Of a stretch of 64,000 nucleotides of DNA, positions 1 through 10,270 are shown in pieces. Below the pieces are notes generated by a model. It worked only from the letters and a program-made list of their open reading frames with translations. It made no database searches and was not told the DNA's origin. Source of the DNA: Sphingobium jiangsuense (GTDB lineage Bacteria > Pseudomonadota > Alphaproteobacteria > Sphingomonadales > Sphingomonadaceae); NCBI RefSeq assembly GCF_014196495.1, contig NZ_JACIDT010000007.1, forward strand, positions 124,001 to 188,000. The letters run 5' to 3'. Positions within the stretch are counted from its first letter, which is position 1. Each line of letters starts with the position of its first letter. Position numbers and translations under genes: made by a program.

Positions 1-31
1 TGACCTCACCCTGTATGAGAGAGGTAGGATT

Positions 32-160
32 ATGACACGCACCCTGATTGCAACGCTTCTGCTCGGCTCCTCGCTGATCCTGGCCGCGTGCAACACCGTC
101 GAAGGCGCCGGACGCGACGTCCAGAGCGCGGGCAATGCGATCGAAGACGCAGCCGATTAA
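32..160 (+). CDS. Entericidin-like small lipoprotein
   Basis: A 42-residue ORF. The start ATG follows a purine-rich GAGAGGTAGGA ribosome-binding site. It begins with MTRTL, has a hydrophobic stretch, and a lipobox LAAC whose Cys (residue 20) would be lipidated. The short polar tail has the NTVEGAGRDVQSAGNAIEDA pattern of the entericidin A/B (EcnAB) family. Family members are tiny outer-membrane lipoproteins; the antidote/toxin roles proposed in E. coli are not established in alphaproteobacteria. It stands alone and converges on tatC. The weak hairpin after it (about 177-194) has no T tract. Confidence 0.85.
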   Translation: MTRTLIATLLLGSSLILAACNTVEGAGRDVQSAGNAIEDAAD

Positions 161-297
161 GCGTTGAGCATACCGGCTCGGACCGGACGGTCCGGCGGGG
201 GCGGCGCGATTTCCCCGACAGGAGGTCCGCCGCCCCTGTGCCGTCTCATGCTATCCACGCGTCCAGTTCGCAGTTCGGCAGTTCGGCGGCCGGCCGA

Positions 298-1095
298 TCA
301 GTTCGCTTGGTCCCGCACGACGACCGATCCGGCATCCTCATCCTCGTCGGACTTGCGCTTGCGCTCGGTGAACCAGATGCCGATCAGCGCCAGTTCGTAA
401 AGGAGCACCAGCGGTATGGCGAGCATCAGCTGCGACACCACGTCGGGCGGCGTCAGCACCGCCGCCGCGATGAAGGCCGCTACGATCATATAGCGGCGCA
501 TGCCGACCAGTTGCGCCCGGCTGACCAGCCCCGCCCGGTTGAGCAGCATCAGCAGCACCGGCAACAGGAAGCTGATGCCGAACGCCAGCACGAACTGCAT
601 CACCAGGCCGAGATAGGCGTCGGCGCTCGGCAGCGCCTCCAGCTCCAGGCCGCCCGCCTGCCCCTGAAACTCCAGGAAGAAGTGGAAGGCGGTCGGCATC
701 ACCACGAAATAGGCGAGCGATGCGCCCGCGAGGAACAGGATGGGCGTCGCCAGCAGGAACGGCAGCAGCGCCTTTTTCTCCTGCGCATAAAGGCCCGGCG
801 CGACAAAGGCCCAGAGCTGGTTGGCGATGATCGGAAAGCTGAGGAAGAAGGAGCCGAACAGCGCCACCTTCACCTGCACGAAAAACGCCTCGTAGAGCTT
901 GGTGTAGACCAGCTTGCCGCCCGCCGCGCCGAACGCTTCCTTGAGCGGATGGACGAGGATGCCGAAGAGCTGGTCGGAAAAGATGAAGCAGAGGATGAAG
1001 CCCGCCAGCAGCGCGACCACGCATTTCAGCAGGCGGGAACGCAACTCGATCAGATGCTCCAGCAGCGGAGCCTGCGTCTCGTCGATATCCCTCAT
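298..1095 (-). CDS. tatC: Sec-independent protein translocase TatC
   Basis: 265 aa, the usual length for TatC. TatC is the multi-spanning inner-membrane component that recognises twin-arginine signal peptides and exports folded proteins. The N-terminus carries the conserved LLEHLIELRSRLLK segment just before the first of about six membrane segments; the tail is charged and ends in a run of Arg/Lys/Asp. It is last in the tatA-tatB-tatC order and overlaps the tatB stop by 4 nt (ATGA), which indicates translational coupling. No clear terminator is visible after it. Confidence 0.97.
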   Translation of the reverse strand: MRDIDETQAPLLEHLIELRSRLLKCVVALLAGFILCFIFSDQLFGILVHPLKEAFGAAGGKLVYTKLYEAFFVQVKVALFGSFFLSFPIIANQLWAFVAPGLYAQEKKALLPFLLATPILFLAGASLAYFVVMPTAFHFFLEFQGQAGGLELEALPSADAYLGLVMQFVLAFGISFLLPVLLMLLNRAGLVSRAQLVGMRRYMIVAAFIAAAVLTPPDVVSQLMLAIPLVLLYELALIGIWFTERKRKSDEDEDAGSVVVRDQAN

Positions 1096-1496
1096 GCGCT
1101 TTTCCCGGCTATCGAGCCATCTGTCGAGGGCGAGGGCGTCGCGGGCGCAGGCAGTGTCGGATCCGCCGTTCCCTCGGCCGGGGCCGGGGCCGGAGCCGCA
1201 CCTGCCGGGGTGGCGCTATCCACGGGCGAGGCGGCGCTGCCGTCCTCTATCGCGGGCGCGTTGGGATATTGCTCCATGATCCGGCGGTTTTCCGCCGCCC
1301 ATTTCTTTTCCATTTCCTCAAGCTCGACTTCGCGAATCATCGCATCGATGCCGGAGCGGAAATGGCGCGACATCGCCCGCGCCTTGCCGAGGACCTGCCC
1401 GACCTTGTAGAGCGCGCGCGGCAAATCCTTCGGGCCGATGACCACGACCGCGACGATCACGATCATCAGCAGCTCGCTGGAACCGATATCAAACAT
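1092..1496 (-). CDS. tatB: Sec-independent protein translocase TatB
   Basis: 134 aa. The N-terminal MFDIGSSELLMIVIVAVVV membrane helix is followed by the IGPKDLPRAL hinge typical of TatB, then an amphipathic helix and a long Ala/Pro-rich tail (about residues 85-134) that is probably disordered. TatB works with TatC as the signal-peptide receptor. It lies 28 nt after tatA and overlaps tatC by 4 nt. Confidence 0.95.
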   Translation of the reverse strand: MFDIGSSELLMIVIVAVVVIGPKDLPRALYKVGQVLGKARAMSRHFRSGIDAMIREVELEEMEKKWAAENRRIMEQYPNAPAIEDGSAASPVDSATPAGAAPAPAPAEGTADPTLPAPATPSPSTDGSIAGKSA

Positions 1497-1524
1497 GTTT
1501 CAAACCCGGCAACGCGGACCTTTC

Positions 1525-1770
1525 TCAGCCCTGCTTCTGTTCTTCCTTGCTGGCCGTCACCGACGGATCGGGCGCCGCCTGCCCTTCGATGCGGTTGACC
1601 GGTCGTGGGGGAGAGACGTCGTCGTCATCCTCGGCCATGCCTTTCTTGAACGATTTGATGCCCTTGGCGACATCGCCCATCAACGACGAAATACGGCCGC
1701 CGCCGAACAGCAGAACGATGACGAGCACCACCAGCACCCAGTGCATCAGCGAAAAGGAACCCATTCTCAA
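1525..1770 (-). CDS. tatA: Sec-independent protein translocase TatA
   Basis: 81 aa. A single N-terminal membrane helix (about residues 9-22) is followed by the [20 protein letters not shown] hinge and amphipathic helix, which is the TatA/E signature, then an acidic tail. TatA oligomers form the translocation path in the inner membrane. The gene begins 24 nt after scpB, so the scp and tat genes probably share a transcript. Confidence 0.95.
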   Translation of the reverse strand: MRMGSFSLMHWVLVVLVIVLLFGGGRISSLMGDVAKGIKSFKKGMAEDDDDVSPPRPVNRIEGQAAPDPSVTASKEEQKQG

Positions 1771-1794
1771 ATCTCCTTGGGGTAATGACTCAAT

Positions 1795-2409
1795 CTAGTC
1801 ATCCCCCTCATCATTTTCCAGCGACGATTCCGTGACAGTCCGCTCCAGCATCCCTTCCATCGCGAGATCGACGGGGTCGAGCAGGCCCGCGGCGCGCAAA
1901 TCCTCCAGCCCCGGCAGGTCGCGGCGGCTGGAAAGGCCGAAATGGGTGAGGAACTCCGCCGTCGTCGCATAGAGCAGCGGGCGCCCCGGCACTTCTTTCC
2001 GTCCGGCGGGCCTTATCCAGCCCGCCTCCATCAGCACGTCCAGCGTGCCCTTCGCCACCTGCACGCCGCGAATGGCCTCTATCTCCGCGCGGCTGACCGG
2101 CTCATGATAGGCGATAATGGCGAGCGTTTCCATGCCCGCGCGCGAAAGTTTGCGCGGCTCCTCCCGGTCGCGGCGCAGCAGGTGCGCCATGTCGGCGGCG
2201 GTCTGGAAATGCCAGCGCCCGCCCCGCTCGACCAGATTGACGCCGCGCCCGGCATAATGGCCGCTCAACGCGCGCAATCCGGCGGGAATATCCGGCGCCT
2301 CGCCCAGCAATTGCCGCAACTGCGCGACGGTCAGCGGCTCGGTGCTGGCGAACAGCGCCGCCTCCAGCGCGCGCAGCAGGTCGTCCGGCTCGCCCTCCCC
2401 GCCGGTCAT
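1795..2409 (-). CDS. scpB: Segregation and condensation protein B
   Basis: 204 aa, normal for ScpB, the winged-helix subunit of the bacterial SMC-ScpAB condensin. Recognisable family stretches are the N-terminal LLRALEAALFASTEPLTVAQL and the central LSRAGMETLAIIAYHEPVSR followed by EIEAIRGV. The C-terminus is acidic. The start overlaps the scpA stop by 4 nt, the usual coupled arrangement. Confidence 0.95.
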   Translation of the reverse strand: MTGGEGEPDDLLRALEAALFASTEPLTVAQLRQLLGEAPDIPAGLRALSGHYAGRGVNLVERGGRWHFQTAADMAHLLRRDREEPRKLSRAGMETLAIIAYHEPVSRAEIEAIRGVQVAKGTLDVLMEAGWIRPAGRKEVPGRPLLYATTAEFLTHFGLSSRRDLPGLEDLRAAGLLDPVDLAMEGMLERTVTESSLENDEGDD

Positions 2410-3200
2410 GACGCGATCTCATGGCCGGAAGGCGCGGCGTTGCGCAGGAAAATCGGTTCGAATATCCCTTCCTGCCGGATATCGACGCGCCCCTGTTTCG
2501 CCAGTTCCAGCACTGCGACGAAGCTGGAGGCGAGCGCCGAACGCCCCAGCGGGCCGCTCACCCCTTCGGGCAGGAAGGATTCGAGGCGAGTCCAGTCGAG
2601 GCGCGTGCCGATCAGCCGCCCCACCCGCGCGATCGCTTCATCCAGCGTCATCACCGGGCGGCGGGCGACCACATGCGTCACGGGGCGGGTGCGCGCCTTC
2701 ACCTGGCCATAGGCGGCGATGAGGTCATAGAGGCTCGCCTGCCAGATCGAGACCTTGTCCACGCGCAGCCCCTCCGGCGCGCCGCGCGGGAACACGTCGC
2801 GGCCCAGCCGGTCGCGCGCCATCAGCCGCGCGCCCGCGTCGCGCATCGCCGCCAGCCGTTGCAGCCGCAGATGCAGGCGCAGCGCCAGCTCTTCGGGCGA
2901 AGGCTCCTCCTGCTCCGCCTTGGGCAGCAGCATCGCGGATTTCAGATAGGCGAGCCAGGCCGCCATCACCAGATAATCGGCCGCCAGCTCCAGCTTCATC
3001 GCCCGCGCGCCCGCGATGAACTCCAGATATTGCTCGACCAGCGCGAGGATCGAGATTTCGCGCAGATCCACCTTCTGCGACCGGGCGAGGTTGAGCAGCA
3101 GGTCGAGCGGCCCTTCCCAGCTTTCGAAGGAGACCGTCAGCACCTCATCCGGCGCGCGACGGCTTTCGAACAGGTCCGCCATGTCGTCGGCGGCGCTCAT
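2406..3200 (-). CDS. scpA: Segregation and condensation protein A
   Basis: 264 aa, kleisin subunit of SMC-ScpAB. I chose the ATG giving MSAADDMADLFESRR. It overlaps the nagZ stop as TGATG and gives a normal family length; the open frame extends 68 codons further upstream but that part is nagZ read in another frame. The FESWEGPLDLLLNLARSQKVDL segment near the N-terminus is diagnostic of ScpA. The C-terminal winged helix precedes the scpB overlap. Confidence 0.93.
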   Translation of the reverse strand: MSAADDMADLFESRRAPDEVLTVSFESWEGPLDLLLNLARSQKVDLREISILALVEQYLEFIAGARAMKLELAADYLVMAAWLAYLKSAMLLPKAEQEEPSPEELALRLHLRLQRLAAMRDAGARLMARDRLGRDVFPRGAPEGLRVDKVSIWQASLYDLIAAYGQVKARTRPVTHVVARRPVMTLDEAIARVGRLIGTRLDWTRLESFLPEGVSGPLGRSALASSFVAVLELAKQGRVDIRQEGIFEPIFLRNAAPSGHEIAS

Positions 3201-4222
3201 CAGGCCATCACCGCCAGCAGCGCGTCGCGCCGGGCGAGCAGGGTTTCGAGCAGGCCGTCCTCCTCCCCGCCTTCCGCATGCCCCGCGATCGTCGCCATCG
3301 CCCGGTCCAGCCGCGCGCGGGAGAAGTCGCTGATGTCGGGCAGGCGTTCGGCGATGCAGACCATCTCGTCCATCCGCGCCCAGCAGTTGAGCGCCAGATC
3401 GCACCCGGCCTCCACCACGCCCGCGGCGAGCGAGGGAATGTCGCCCTTCAGCGCCTTCATGTCGAGATCGTCGGACATCAGCAGGCCGTCGAAGCCGATG
3501 CGGCCGCGAATGATCTCGCCGATCACGGTGGGGGAAAGGCTGGCGGGGCGCTCCGCATCCCAGGCGGTGTAGACGATATGCGCGGTCATCCCCATCGGCG
3601 CGGCGGCGAGCGTGCGGAACGGGCGGAGGTCGGTTTCCAGCGCCGCCTCGTCGGCGGTGACGGTCGGCAGGTCATGGTGGCTGTCCACCAGCGCCCGGCC
3701 ATGGCCCGGCATATGCTTGACGATGCCCACGACGCCGCCCGCGCGCAGCCCCTCCAGCACCGCCCGCCCCAGCGCGGCGACGCGCATCGGCTCCGCGCCC
3801 AGCGTGCGGTCGCCCATGATGTCGCTCGCGCCCGGCTGCCGCACGTCGAGCAGCGGCAGCGCGTTGACGGTGATGCCGCAGTCGCGCAGCGTCACCGCGA
3901 TCGCCTGCGCATTGGCGCGGGCGGCGGCGATCGCGCTCGACGGGGCGACGTCATAGAGCGAATCGAAAACCTGCATCGCCGGGAAATCGGGCCATTCGGG
4001 CGGCCGCATCCGCGCCACCCGCCCGCCTTCCTGGTCGATCATGACGAGCAGGTCATCGCGCCCGTGCAAGGCGCGCAGATCGTCGGTCAGCGCGCGCAAC
4101 TGCGCCCGGTCGGCGATGTTGCGGCGAAAGAGGATATAGCCCGCAGGGTCGCTGTCGCGGAAAAAGGCGCGCTCGTCCGCGCTCAACCGTTCCCCCGCCA
4201 ACCCGAATATCACTGGTTTCAT
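3200..4222 (-). CDS. nagZ: Beta-N-acetylhexosaminidase (GH3)
   Basis: 340 aa, typical of NagZ, the cytoplasmic glycoside hydrolase family 3 enzyme that removes GlcNAc from anhydro-muropeptides during peptidoglycan recycling. The KHMPGHGRALVDSHHDLP loop carries the His/Asp acid-base dyad of the family, and SDDLDMKAL contains the nucleophile Asp (about residue 251). It stops one base into the scpA start. The position between the SPOR gene and scpA is a conserved alphaproteobacterial order. Confidence 0.95.
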   Translation of the reverse strand: MKPVIFGLAGERLSADERAFFRDSDPAGYILFRRNIADRAQLRALTDDLRALHGRDDLLVMIDQEGGRVARMRPPEWPDFPAMQVFDSLYDVAPSSAIAAARANAQAIAVTLRDCGITVNALPLLDVRQPGASDIMGDRTLGAEPMRVAALGRAVLEGLRAGGVVGIVKHMPGHGRALVDSHHDLPTVTADEAALETDLRPFRTLAAAPMGMTAHIVYTAWDAERPASLSPTVIGEIIRGRIGFDGLLMSDDLDMKALKGDIPSLAAGVVEAGCDLALNCWARMDEMVCIAERLPDISDFSRARLDRAMATIAGHAEGGEEDGLLETLLARRDALLAVMA

Positions 4223-4388
4223 GGCCCCTGCCTAAAGCATTTCAGGGCCGGGTGGAACTGCCCGCGATGAAGATGGCGCTTCGTTCTGCTTTCGGCCAAT
4301 TCCCGCCAAAGCCAAACAGCAAGAACATCCGTGGGAGCGTCCACATTCCACCCAACCCACCATTCAGGCCGGGATCATCACATAAGGA

Positions 4389-5117
4389 TCAATTGACCAC
4401 GAGGCAGCTCTCGCCCGCCACCTTCAGCTTGCCGCACAGCGTACCGGCATCCTTGCCCGCATGGGCGCGCAGGCGATAGAATTTGGCGCCGCCCACCGTC
4501 ACCGGCTGCACGCTGTAGGACAAAGCCGCCAGATAATCGAACCGTTTGGAAAAGCGCGACCAGGCGTCCTTGGCCAGCGCCTCGCTGCCATAGGCGCCGA
4601 GCTGGATCGCGCCGCCCGCCATTTGCGGGGAGGCTGCGGTTGCAGGCGTCTGCGCCCTTTCCCCGGTGCGATCCGCGACGGCGGTTTCCACCTTCTTGGC
4701 GGCGGCAGCGGCGGCGGACTTGTCGGTCGCCGGGGCCTTGGCCGCCGAACCGGCGACGATCGGCGCTTCGGGCAGGCGGGACGGATCGATCCGCGCGCCG
4801 CGATCCAGCCCCTCGCTGGTCGCGAAGCTGGCATCGCCCTCGCCCTGGAATTTCTTCGCGTCGGCATCGGCGGCGCGGATCTTGTAGCCTTCCGCCGGGG
4901 CCTTGATCAGCTCCCCCTCGCCCCCGCCGCCCAGATGGCCGCGCACCAGCCAGACGCCGCCGACCACCACGCCGATCAACAGCAGCCCGGCCAGCACCAG
5001 CATACCCAGCCGGCCGAGCGAAACCTCGTCGTTTTCCTCCGCGTCATAGGCCGGTTCGAGCCACGGCAGGCGGTCCTCATCGTCCAGCGCGAGAGTATCG
5101 TTCCTGCCCGTGGTCAT
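4389..5117 (-). CDS. SPOR-domain membrane protein
   Basis: 242 aa. An acidic cytoplasmic N-terminus is followed by one membrane segment (about residues 33-56), then a long Ala/Lys/Thr-rich periplasmic linker and a C-terminal SPOR domain (about 165-242, from [19 protein letters not shown] onward). SPOR domains bind denuded peptidoglycan at the division septum, so a role in cell division or envelope remodelling is likely. The start overlaps the argS stop by one base (TAATG). A 166-nt gap separates it from nagZ; nothing obvious is in that gap. Confidence 0.9.
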   Translation of the reverse strand: MTTGRNDTLALDDEDRLPWLEPAYDAEENDEVSLGRLGMLVLAGLLLIGVVVGGVWLVRGHLGGGGEGELIKAPAEGYKIRAADADAKKFQGEGDASFATSEGLDRGARIDPSRLPEAPIVAGSAAKAPATDKSAAAAAAKKVETAVADRTGERAQTPATAASPQMAGGAIQLGAYGSEALAKDAWSRFSKRFDYLAALSYSVQPVTVGGAKFYRLRAHAGKDAGTLCGKLKVAGESCLVVN

Positions 5118-6847
5118 TATTGCATCTCCGAAAGCGCCTCTACACCCATCAGCGCAAGCCCGTTGCGGATAATCTGCCCGATTTGCCGGGCGAGGAAAAG
5201 TCTGGCGGAGGTGATTTCCGGATCGTTAACCACGATTACGCGGGCGGAGGGATCATCATTGCCCATGTTCCACCAGCCATGGAAGGCGGCCGCCAGATCG
5301 CCGAGATAGAAGGAAATCCGGTGCGGTTCGCGATTCTGCGCCGCCCCTTCGACCACGCGCGGGAACTGCGCGGCGAGCTTCACCAGCGCCAGCTCCTCCG
5401 TCCCAAGGCGGGACAGATCGGGCTCTTCCGCCAGCGCGACTCCGGCCTCCTGCGCCCGCCGGCCCAGCGAAGCGATGCGCGCATGGGCATATTGCACATA
5501 GAAAACCGGGTTGTCCTTCGATGCTTCCACCACCTTGGCGAAGTCGAAATCCATCTGCGCGTCGGCCTTGCGGGTCAGCATGGTGAAGCGCACCACATCC
5601 TTGCCGACCTCCTTCACCACATCGGCCAGCGTGACGAAATTGCCCGCGCGCTTGGACATCTTCACCGGCTCGCCGTCGCGCAGCAGGCGCACCATCTGCA
5701 CCAGCTTCACGTCGAACCGCGCCTTGCCCCCGGTCAGCGCGGCGACCGCGGCCTGGATCCGCTTCACCGTGCCCGCATGGTCGGCGCCCCAGATGTCGAT
5801 CAACTGGTCGGCGGTCTGCGCCTTCTGGAAATGATAGGCCATGTCGGCGCCGAAATAGGTCCAGCTGCCGTTCGACTTCCTGATCGGCCGGTCCTGGTCG
5901 TCGCCGAATTTGGTCGAGCGGAAGAGCGGCAACTCGACCGGCTCCCAGTCCTCCGGCGTCTCGCCCTTGGGCGCCTCCAATACGCCGTCATAGACCAGAT
6001 CATGCGCGCGCAGCCATTGCTCGGCGGCTTCAGGCTTGCCCGCCGCCTGCAATTCGGCCTCCGACGCGAACACGTCATGATGGATGCCGAGCAGCGCGAG
6101 GTCGGCGCGGATCATCTCCATCATGTCGGCGACGGCGGTCCTGCGGAACAGCGCCAGCCATTCGCTCTCCGGCGCGTCGACATATTTGTCGCCATATTCG
6201 GCGGCGAGCTTCTGCCCGACGGGCACGAGATAATCGCCCGGATACAGCCCTTCGGGTATCGCGCCGATATCCTCGCCCAGTGCCTCGCGATAGCGCAGGT
6301 GCGCCGAGCGGGCGAGCACATCGACCTGCCCGCCCGCATCGTTGATATAATATTCGCGCGTCACCTTGTGCCCGGCATATTCGAGCACGCTGGCGAGCGC
6401 GTCGCCCACCACCGCGCCCCGGCAATGGCCCATGTGCATCGGGCCAGTCGGGTTGGCCGACACATATTCGACGTTGACGGAAACGCCCCGGCCCATGGCG
6501 GAACGGCCGTAATCGGCGCCCAGCGCGACGATCTGGCGCAGCTCCTCCGCCCAGGTCGCGGGCGTCAGGCGCATGTTGATGAAGCCCGGCCCGGCGATCG
6601 CCACCTCCTCCACCTCATCCAGCGCCTCCAGCCGCGCGGCGATCTTTTCGGCGAGCGCGCGCGGATTGGTTCCGGCGGGCTTGGCCAGCACCATCGCGGC
6701 ATTGGTGGCGAGGTCGCCATGGGAAGGGTCGCGCGGCGGCTCCACCGTCACCGCCTTGCGGTCGAGGCCCGCGGGCAGGTCTCCCGCTGCTTCCATCGCA
6801 TCGAGAAGCGCCGCCATATGGCCGGCGAAACGAACATAAAGGGTCAC
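5117..6847 (-). CDS. argS: Arginyl-tRNA synthetase
   Basis: 576 aa, class I aminoacyl-tRNA synthetase that charges tRNA-Arg. The HIGH-type signature appears as [20 protein letters not shown], and the KMSK loop is intact as KMSKRAGNF. The C-terminal anticodon-binding domain includes [13 protein letters not shown]. It is the promoter-proximal gene of the minus-strand argS-SPOR-nagZ-scpAB-tatABC run. Confidence 0.97.
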   Translation of the reverse strand: MTLYVRFAGHMAALLDAMEAAGDLPAGLDRKAVTVEPPRDPSHGDLATNAAMVLAKPAGTNPRALAEKIAARLEALDEVEEVAIAGPGFINMRLTPATWAEELRQIVALGADYGRSAMGRGVSVNVEYVSANPTGPMHMGHCRGAVVGDALASVLEYAGHKVTREYYINDAGGQVDVLARSAHLRYREALGEDIGAIPEGLYPGDYLVPVGQKLAAEYGDKYVDAPESEWLALFRRTAVADMMEMIRADLALLGIHHDVFASEAELQAAGKPEAAEQWLRAHDLVYDGVLEAPKGETPEDWEPVELPLFRSTKFGDDQDRPIRKSNGSWTYFGADMAYHFQKAQTADQLIDIWGADHAGTVKRIQAAVAALTGGKARFDVKLVQMVRLLRDGEPVKMSKRAGNFVTLADVVKEVGKDVVRFTMLTRKADAQMDFDFAKVVEASKDNPVFYVQYAHARIASLGRRAQEAGVALAEEPDLSRLGTEELALVKLAAQFPRVVEGAAQNREPHRISFYLGDLAAAFHGWWNMGNDDPSARVIVVNDPEITSARLFLARQIGQIIRNGLALMGVEALSEMQ

Positions 6848-6928
6848 GACATCATTCCTGTTGTCCGCCCTCGATGCGCCCGGTGCGGGCCGATCATCGA
6901 GGGGCTGGGAAAGCTGGGGCGCGCAGGC

Positions 6929-7585
6929 TTACCGAGTCGCGTTGTAGCGGAACTGGTCCTGCGTCAGGTTGAACCCGACCAGCAGCTCGAAGCTGGTCCG
7001 CTGCAACGCCGCCCTCACGTCCGGTTCGGAGAAGGGATCGGTCGCCGCGTCCACATCGCCCGCCTTGCGGTTGGCGCGGATGCGTCGCAGCATGTCCTCC
7101 GGCAGGGTCGCGGCGTCGCGGTCCACATAGGATGCCGCGCTGGCGCTGGCGCTGGCGCGGGTCTGGCCCGGCGCGAAGGAAAGCGTCACCTGCCCGATCC
7201 GCTTGGCGATGACCGACGTGCCGCCGCGCACGACCGTCGAATAATAGGGCAGCGTCACCTCGCGCGCCGCACTCGCATCGGTGCGGGTCGCGTGCACGTC
7301 GAACGTCGCCTCGGTATAGAACTGGTCGCCCGCTTCCGAGCAGGTGGAGCGCAGATTGGTAATTTCCGCCACCACGTCGATGGCGGCGGCATCGGTGCTG
7401 CCCGCCGGGTTGAACAGGGTGATGTCCCCCGTCATCGCCGGGATCGCGGCGGTGGGGCAGGCACTGCGCACCGCGACGATACCGCCTGTCTGGTCAATCT
7501 CCCCCTGCCGCGAGCAGCCGGCCAGCGCCAGCATGGTCATCGCCACGGCGGAGAGCTTCAGGATCGAGGAGCGAGATACGGTCAC
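6929..7585 (-). CDS. Conserved hypothetical lipoprotein
   Basis: 218 aa from a GTG start preceded by AAGGGA at good spacing; the open frame continues far upstream but only as a shadow of ispH and thrB. The signal peptide ends in the lipobox LALAGC (Cys about residue 25), so the mature protein is probably membrane-anchored. No catalytic motif is visible. The body has several predicted beta segments ([20 protein letters not shown]) and an [17 protein letters not shown] helix. It is divergent from ispH. Function unknown. Confidence 0.8.
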   Translation of the reverse strand: MTVSRSSILKLSAVAMTMLALAGCSRQGEIDQTGGIVAVRSACPTAAIPAMTGDITLFNPAGSTDAAAIDVVAEITNLRSTCSEAGDQFYTEATFDVHATRTDASAAREVTLPYYSTVVRGGTSVIAKRIGQVTLSFAPGQTRASASASAASYVDRDAATLPEDMLRRIRANRKAGDVDAATDPFSEPDVRAALQRTSFELLVGFNLTQDQFRYNATR

Positions 7586-7711
7586 AGGCAGTCCCTTGGA
7601 GAATTGATCCGGCTTCTTATCCGTCCGCGCGGGCGGGCGCAACATGGATGCGGGCATAAAGCGCAGATGCCGTCTGGTCAGCGGCGGCGATTCCCCGTAA
7701 AGGCTCGACCC

Positions 7712-8692
7712 ATGACCGCCGAGGAACAGAAAAAGGAAGCGCAGGACGCCCTGCCGCCGCTCGACCTGCTGATCGCCGCGCCGCGCGGCTTTTGCGCCGG
7801 GGTGGACCGCGCCATCGTGATCGTGGAGCGCGCGATCGAGAAATATGGCGCGCCGGTCTATGTGCGGCACGAGATCGTCCACAACAAATATGTGGTGGAC
7901 AGCCTGAAGGCGAAGGGCGCGGTCTTCGTCGAGAAGCTGAGCGAGGTGCCCGACGATGTGCCGGTGGTGTTCTCCGCCCATGGCGTGCCCAAGGCGGTGC
8001 CCGCCAAGGCGCAGGCGCGCGGCCTCAACTTTTTCGACGCCACCTGCCCGCTGGTGTCCAAGGTCCACCGTCAGGCCGAGCGGCAGGTCGAGGCCGGGCG
8101 GCATATCCTCTTCATCGGCCATCGCGGCCACCCGGAGGTGATCGGCACCTTCGGACAGGTGCCCGAAGGCTGCATGACCCTGATCGAGACGGTGGAGGAT
8201 GCCGAGGCGCTGGAACCGGGGGTCGAGCCGGGCAACCTCGCCTTCCTCACCCAGACCACGCTGTCGGTGGACGACACCTCGGCGATCATCGCGGTGCTGG
8301 AACGCCGCTTCCCCGGCATCGTCGCCCCGCGCGGCGAGGATATCTGCTATGCGACCTCCAACCGGCAGGCCGCCGTCAAGGCGATGGCGCATGAATGCGA
8401 CGCGGTGCTGGTGATCGGCGCGCCCAACAGTTCCAACTCCGTCCGCCTCGTCGAATGCGCGGAGCGCGAGGGCGCGAAGGCGACGCTGATCCAGCGCGGG
8501 CCGGATATCGACCTGCGCTGGCTCGACGGCGTGCGCACGCTCGGCATCACGGCGGGCGCGTCCGCCCCCGAAGTGCTGGTGCGCGAGGTGGTCGACACGC
8601 TCGCCCGCCATTTCACGGTGCGGGAGCGGGAGGTGGAAACCGCCAAGGAACGCATCGCCTTCAAGCTGCCACGCGGGCTGGAGGCTGCCTGA
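7712..8692 (+). CDS. ispH: 4-hydroxy-3-methylbut-2-enyl diphosphate reductase
   Basis: 326 aa. IspH performs the last step of the MEP isoprenoid pathway, reducing HMBPP to IPP/DMAPP with a [4Fe-4S] cluster. Three conserved cluster cysteines lie in [21 protein letters not shown] and, in place of the E. coli context, the later [19 protein letters not shown] regions; [11 protein letters not shown] and SAHGVP are active-site motifs. The start ATG ([11 protein letters not shown]) is inside a longer open frame whose upstream portion is antisense to argS. It is followed 3 nt later by thrB. Confidence 0.96.
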   Translation: MTAEEQKKEAQDALPPLDLLIAAPRGFCAGVDRAIVIVERAIEKYGAPVYVRHEIVHNKYVVDSLKAKGAVFVEKLSEVPDDVPVVFSAHGVPKAVPAKAQARGLNFFDATCPLVSKVHRQAERQVEAGRHILFIGHRGHPEVIGTFGQVPEGCMTLIETVEDAEALEPGVEPGNLAFLTQTTLSVDDTSAIIAVLERRFPGIVAPRGEDICYATSNRQAAVKAMAHECDAVLVIGAPNSSNSVRLVECAEREGAKATLIQRGPDIDLRWLDGVRTLGITAGASAPEVLVREVVDTLARHFTVREREVETAKERIAFKLPRGLEAA

Positions 8693-8695
8693 CCC

Positions 8696-9673
8696 ATGGC
8701 CGTCTATACCCAGGTATCCGCCGAGGAGATGGCGGCATTCCTCACGCGCTACGACACCGGATCGCTGATTTCCGCCAAGGGCATCGCGGAAGGGGTCGAG
8801 AACAGCAATTATCTGCTCGAAACCCAGCGCGAGGACGGCAGCCGCGAACGCTTCATCCTCACCCTCTATGAAAAGCGGGTGAACGAGGCCGACCTGCCCT
8901 TCTTCATGGACCTGCTCGACCATCTGGGCGCGCGCGGGTGCAAGGTGCCGCGCTTCATCTCCGACCGGCAGGGCGCCAAGCTGCAACAGCTGGCCGGGCG
9001 CCCCGCCTGTCTGATCGAGTATCTGTCCGGCATCTCCGTCACCGAGCCGACCGCGCCGCAGGCCGCGTCGACCGGCCGCGCGCTGGGCGAGTTGCACATC
9101 GCCGCGCGCGACTTTTCCGGCACGCGCCGCAACAGCCTCGACCTCGCGGGCTGGCACGATCTGGCGACGGCCTGCGGAAAGGATTTCGACGGCATCCAGC
9201 CCGGCCTCGGGCGGCGGGTGGCGGAGGAGCTGACCTTCCTCGACGCGCACTGGCCGCAGCATCTGGAACGCGGCGTCATCCATGCCGACCTGTTCCCCGA
9301 CAATGTGCTGATGCGCGGCGACGAGGTGGGCGGCCTCATCGACTTCTATTTCAGCTGCACCGACATCCTCGCCTATGACCTTGCCATCACCCATGGCGCC
9401 TGGTCCTTCTCCAGCGACGGCAGCGAATACCGCCCGGACGTCGCGGCGGCGCTGGTGCGCGGCTATGCCGACGCACACGGATTGAGCGCGGCGGAGCGCG
9501 CGGCCTTCCCGATCCTCTGCCGGGGCGCGGCGCTGCGCTTCCTGCTGACCCGCGCCTATGACTGGATCAACACGCCGCCCGACGCGATGGTGACGCGCAA
9601 GGATCCGCTCGCCTATCTGCGGCGCCTCGATTTCTGCGCGCAGGCCGCGCCTGAGGCGCTGCTGGGCCTATGA
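8696..9673 (+). CDS. thrB: Homoserine kinase (ThrB, APH-fold type)
   Basis: 325 aa. This is the proteobacterial homoserine kinase of the aminoglycoside-phosphotransferase fold, not the GHMP type. It phosphorylates homoserine on the way to threonine. The catalytic loop reads [14 protein letters not shown] and the metal-binding segment [19 protein letters not shown]. It begins 3 nt after ispH and overlaps rnhA by 4 nt, so ispH-thrB-rnhA form one transcription unit. Confidence 0.93.
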   Translation: MAVYTQVSAEEMAAFLTRYDTGSLISAKGIAEGVENSNYLLETQREDGSRERFILTLYEKRVNEADLPFFMDLLDHLGARGCKVPRFISDRQGAKLQQLAGRPACLIEYLSGISVTEPTAPQAASTGRALGELHIAARDFSGTRRNSLDLAGWHDLATACGKDFDGIQPGLGRRVAEELTFLDAHWPQHLERGVIHADLFPDNVLMRGDEVGGLIDFYFSCTDILAYDLAITHGAWSFSSDGSEYRPDVAAALVRGYADAHGLSAAERAAFPILCRGAALRFLLTRAYDWINTPPDAMVTRKDPLAYLRRLDFCAQAAPEALLGL

Positions 9674-10134
9674 GCGGTGCGGCGGAAAAACCCCTCACCA
9701 CCGTCGAGATCTTCACCGACGGCGCGTGCAAGGGCAATCCCGGCCCCGGCGGCTGGGGCGCGGTGATCCGGTCCGGCGCGCATGAGAAGGAACTGTCCGG
9801 CGGCGAGCCGGACACCACCAACAACCGCATGGAGATGATGGGGGCGATCGCCGCGTTGAAGGCGCTCAAACGCCCCTGCCATGTGATATTGACGACGGAC
9901 AGCAACTATGTCCGCGACGGCATCACCAAATGGGTCCATGGCTGGAAGCGCAACGGCTGGAAGACCGCAGACAGGAAGCCGGTGAAGAATGCCGACCTCT
10001 GGCAGGCGCTGGTGGAGGCGGCCCGGCCGCACCGGGTCGAATGGCATTGGGTGAAGGGCCATGCGGGCCACCCGGAAAACGAACGCGCCGACCAGCTCGC
10101 CTCCGACGCCGCGAAGGCGCAGTCCAAACCTTGA
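9670..10134 (+). CDS. rnhA: Ribonuclease HI
   Basis: 154 aa. Degrades the RNA strand of RNA-DNA hybrids. Active-site segments are visible in order: [17 protein letters not shown] (first Asp), [10 protein letters not shown] (Glu), [12 protein letters not shown] (Asp) and [18 protein letters not shown] (His and last Asp). The start overlaps the thrB stop (ATGA). Confidence 0.96.
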   Translation: MSGAAEKPLTTVEIFTDGACKGNPGPGGWGAVIRSGAHEKELSGGEPDTTNNRMEMMGAIAALKALKRPCHVILTTDSNYVRDGITKWVHGWKRNGWKTADRKPVKNADLWQALVEAARPHRVEWHWVKGHAGHPENERADQLASDAAKAQSKP

Positions 10135-10270
10135 CGCTCACGCGCTGACGCCCGCCCGCATACGCCGCCCGTCCGTTCAACTCCGTGAAAGGATTGCGGT
10201 TGCAGTAAAGCCGGGCGTTGATATGTTCCATCTCATTCCGCTGTCGGCACCAAGGAAAGAATAAAGCTCC

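Noticed and set aside
5120-7711. Long plus-strand open frame running into ispH
   Set aside because: It is antisense to argS and the lipoprotein gene, low in coding features, rich in Arg/His; the ispH start with normal family length is at 7712.
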